Source of the DNA: Oceanobacillus neutriphilus
GTDB lineage: Bacteria > Bacillota > Bacilli > Bacillales > Amphibacillaceae
Direction of reading: 5' to 3'
Length of the DNA stretch: 64,000 nucleotides
NCBI RefSeq assembly: GCF_014645515.1
Contig: NZ_BMLW01000002.1
Span: 434,001-498,000 of the forward strand
This document shows positions 62,612-64,000 of this stretch, one piece after another. The notes beneath the pieces are model-generated. The model was given only the letters and a program-made list of their open reading frames with translations, was not told the origin of the DNA and did no database searches. Every line of letters begins with the position of its first letter. Positions within the stretch are counted from its first letter, which is position 1. Made by a program: the position numbers and the translations under genes.

Positions 62612-63100
62612 ATGAAGACAACGTTAACTGACAAAAATAAGAAACTCGAAGCGGTACTTTGGAGTATTGCTCTGCCTGGATTTGCTCAATTACTAAATCA
62701 TCAATATGTAAAAGGGATTCTATTTATTGGATTGGAATTTCTAATTAATGTTATGGGAAATCTCAATACAATCATTGTATTGAGCTTCAACTTTAAAATT
62801 GAAGAAGCAATCGCACAAACTAACTATTTATGGTTAATGTTTTATCCGTGTTTATATTTTTATGCAATTTGGGATGCCTATAAGAATGCGGGAGGCGGGA
62901 AAAAAGCCTTTGCCTACTTGCCCCTTGCTTTCTCCACTTATTTTGTTACTGTAGGTGTCATTTTTTCACCAAGCTTTACCATTATGGGTACTTTAATCGG
63001 TCCGTTATGGCTGCCCATTCTGTCTATACCAATTGGTTTAACAGCCGGCGGGCTTATAAGGTGGATTTTATTAAAAATATATGCGGATGATGAGACATAG
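62612..63100 (+). CDS. Hypothetical multi-pass membrane protein A
   Basis: A 162-residue protein with four predicted helices. It begins with a soluble stretch, then LWSIALPGFAQLLNHQYVKGI, YPCLYFYAIWDAYKNAGGG and two C-terminal helices. It is clearly related to the convergent gene at 63234 (LWSV..GFGQLYNGQY, FYPSAYAFSIWQAYNKA). Function unknown. GGTGG precedes the ATG. Confidence 0.7.
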   Translation: MKTTLTDKNKKLEAVLWSIALPGFAQLLNHQYVKGILFIGLEFLINVMGNLNTIIVLSFNFKIEEAIAQTNYLWLMFYPCLYFYAIWDAYKNAGGGKKAFAYLPLAFSTYFVTVGVIFSPSFTIMGTLIGPLWLPILSIPIGLTAGGLIRWILLKIYADDET

Positions 63101-63115
63101 GAAATTATTTAAAAA

Positions 63116-63155
63116 TGCTCTTAGGCTATTGTATAGCTTGAGAGCAGATTTTATT
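63116..63155 (+). terminator. Terminator after hypothetical membrane protein A
   Basis: TGCTCT and AGAGCA close a hairpin with inner GCTAT/ATAGC, followed by TTTTATTTTA. Confidence 0.65.
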
Positions 63156-63233
63156 TTAGGTTTAGACAGAAGGCTAAAGCAACAAGTATAAAGCTTTTAA
63201 ATAGATTATGGAAAATAGATAGCAAAAAGCTCT

Positions 63234-63749
63234 TCAGGGCAGCTTTACTTTTCTTTTTTTATAATATCGTTCCATTAAATGTCCTGTAAAACCAAAAATA
63301 ATCCCCCAAAACAAGCCATTAAATATTGGACTAAATAAAAGTGACAAAGAAGGTATTTCACTTAAAAAGTAATGGTGGTAGTAAATACCTAAATTCATGC
63401 CAACAACGAAAGATATAAAAAAAGCCGTTAAATATGTCTCTTTAGGAGGATCCTTCTCTTCCTTCAAACAATTCATAATAATCGCTTTGTTGTAGGCTTG
63501 CCAGATTGAAAAAGCATAAGCTGATGGATAGAATAAACCCCATTGGTGATTGAATGTATCATGAGCTTGTTGTGCATTTCCATGAAAGGAATACAGAATA
63601 GACTCATTTATACTGGAAAGGTCATTTGCAGTAAGTTCAAATAGAAAAAGTAATGTACCAAAAATATACTGACCATTGTAAAGCTGGCCAAAACCAATCA
63701 TCATAACTGACCACAATAACGCTGCAACAGGAGATTTATATTCTTTCAT
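63234..63749 (-). CDS. Hypothetical multi-pass membrane protein B
   Basis: A 171-residue protein with four predicted helices, homologous to the 62612 protein; shared motifs are the G-Q-L-N-Q-Y segment and the IWQAYNKA/IWDAYKNA segment. It has a histidine-rich turn YYHHYFLSE. It is translated by overlap with the small upstream gene (63736). The pair looks like an old duplication with inversion. Confidence 0.7.
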   Translation of the reverse strand: MKEYKSPVAALLWSVMMIGFGQLYNGQYIFGTLLFLFELTANDLSSINESILYSFHGNAQQAHDTFNHQWGLFYPSAYAFSIWQAYNKAIIMNCLKEEKDPPKETYLTAFFISFVVGMNLGIYYHHYFLSEIPSLSLLFSPIFNGLFWGIIFGFTGHLMERYYKKRKVKLP

Positions 63750-63942
63750 TTTTTTTACACTCTTTATTTTTCAAGAAACATAATGATTTCAATGTAAAAT
63801 TGTGTTTGCTAATAACGTATGTATCTGCAGTCAATACAAAAGTTAGTACAAACCATGAGGCTGTATAACGTTTAGACTTAAGATAGACAACTGTTTGTAA
63901 AGCAGCTTCAAAAACGCTATATTTTTCTTCGGAATCCCTCAT
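63736..63942 (-). CDS. Small hypothetical membrane protein
   Basis: A 68-residue protein (MRDSEEKYSVFEAALQTVVY) with one hydrophobic segment (about 29-45) and a basic C-terminus. AGGAGACGGG precedes the ATG. Its 3' end overlaps the next gene by 14 bp. No family is recognised. Confidence 0.55.
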   Translation of the reverse strand: MRDSEEKYSVFEAALQTVVYLKSKRYTASWFVLTFVLTADTYVISKHNFTLKSLCFLKNKECKKNERI

Positions 63943-64000
63943 AAAGCAACCCGTCTCCTAGTATTTTTCCATTTTCTACCTAGTGTTGACGATATTGTAA

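Noticed and set aside
1-64000. CRISPR array, rRNA or tRNA genes
   Set aside because: No regularly spaced short repeats, tRNA cloverleaf or rRNA-like conserved stretch was seen; the only tandem-type repeats are the 125-bp pair and short operator repeats.

Overview
The window comes from a low-GC, endospore-forming Bacillaceae. An Oceanobacillus/Virgibacillus-type genome is a guess from gene content: a gerA-type germination operon, a B. subtilis-like moxR-DUF58-transglutaminase-guaA block, and a BCCT osmolyte carrier. It has two halves that join at the 3' end of guaA (about 26.88 kb).

Positions 1 to about 26.88 kb are most of a Tn916-family integrative and conjugative element (ICE); its left end lies outside the window. 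The conjugation block runs left to right: orf23, orf22, orf21 (FtsK/TcpA coupling ATPase), an oriT of the Tn916/ICEBs1 type, orf20 (MobT relaxase), orf19, ardA, tcpE, orf16 (VirB4-like), orf15 (VirB6-like), orf14 (NlpC/P60 hydrolase) and orf13 (TcpC). A DUF5677-type gene is inserted between orf19 and ardA. The place occupied by tet(M) in Tn916 holds other cargo: a TipA-like MerR regulator with a DUF2268 zinc protease and an acyl-CoA thioesterase/BAAT-type hydrolase, and a second short MerR gene. Both merR genes are read from near-identical promoters with a 19-bp spacer. The regulation and recombination end follows: orf9 (XRE), a new-looking leader peptide plus attenuator, orf7 (sigma-like), orf8, a strongly structured roughly 270-nt RNA candidate, xis and int.

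The best discovery candidate is a 6,376-bp unit (16017-22392) between the two merR genes. It is bounded by 25-nt inverted repeats (22/25 identical) and a perfect 8-bp target duplication GTTATTTA. It carries an ISL3-family transposase, now frameshifted, the relic of a second transposase copy, and a passenger island. The island is a DUF2306 membrane protein, a four-helix DUF2269/CopD-like membrane protein, a DJ-1/PfpI protein with an extra C-terminal domain, and a small SHOCT-like protein, all divergent from an OmpR-type response regulator and its histidine kinase. The whole island appears to have jumped into the ICE as one transposon.

From 26.88 kb onward the DNA is chromosomal. guaA has a purine riboswitch with two overlapping terminator hairpins. 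It is preceded by moxR, DUF58 and transglutaminase genes. Next is a LysR-headed redox cluster (flavodoxin, carboxymuconolactone decarboxylase family, RibD-like reductase, cupin, aldo/keto reductase), then an acetyltransferase, a DUF2255 protein, a 125-bp direct repeat, the remnant of an AbgT transporter, an amidase, an M20 peptidase, a BCCT carrier and an MFS pump. The folate genes pabBC and pabA are separated by an insertion zone holding a lipoprotein, a secreted mini 3D-domain protein and the debris of a DNA cytosine methyltransferase. After a TetR/SDR pair come an ABC-F protein with a structured leader, a glutamate-synthase-like FMN enzyme, a four-gene germinant-receptor operon and a DUF3231 protein. 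The window ends with small related membrane proteins of unknown function. Two copies of an inverted-repeat element (46.1 and 61.25 kb) are dispersed in this part.
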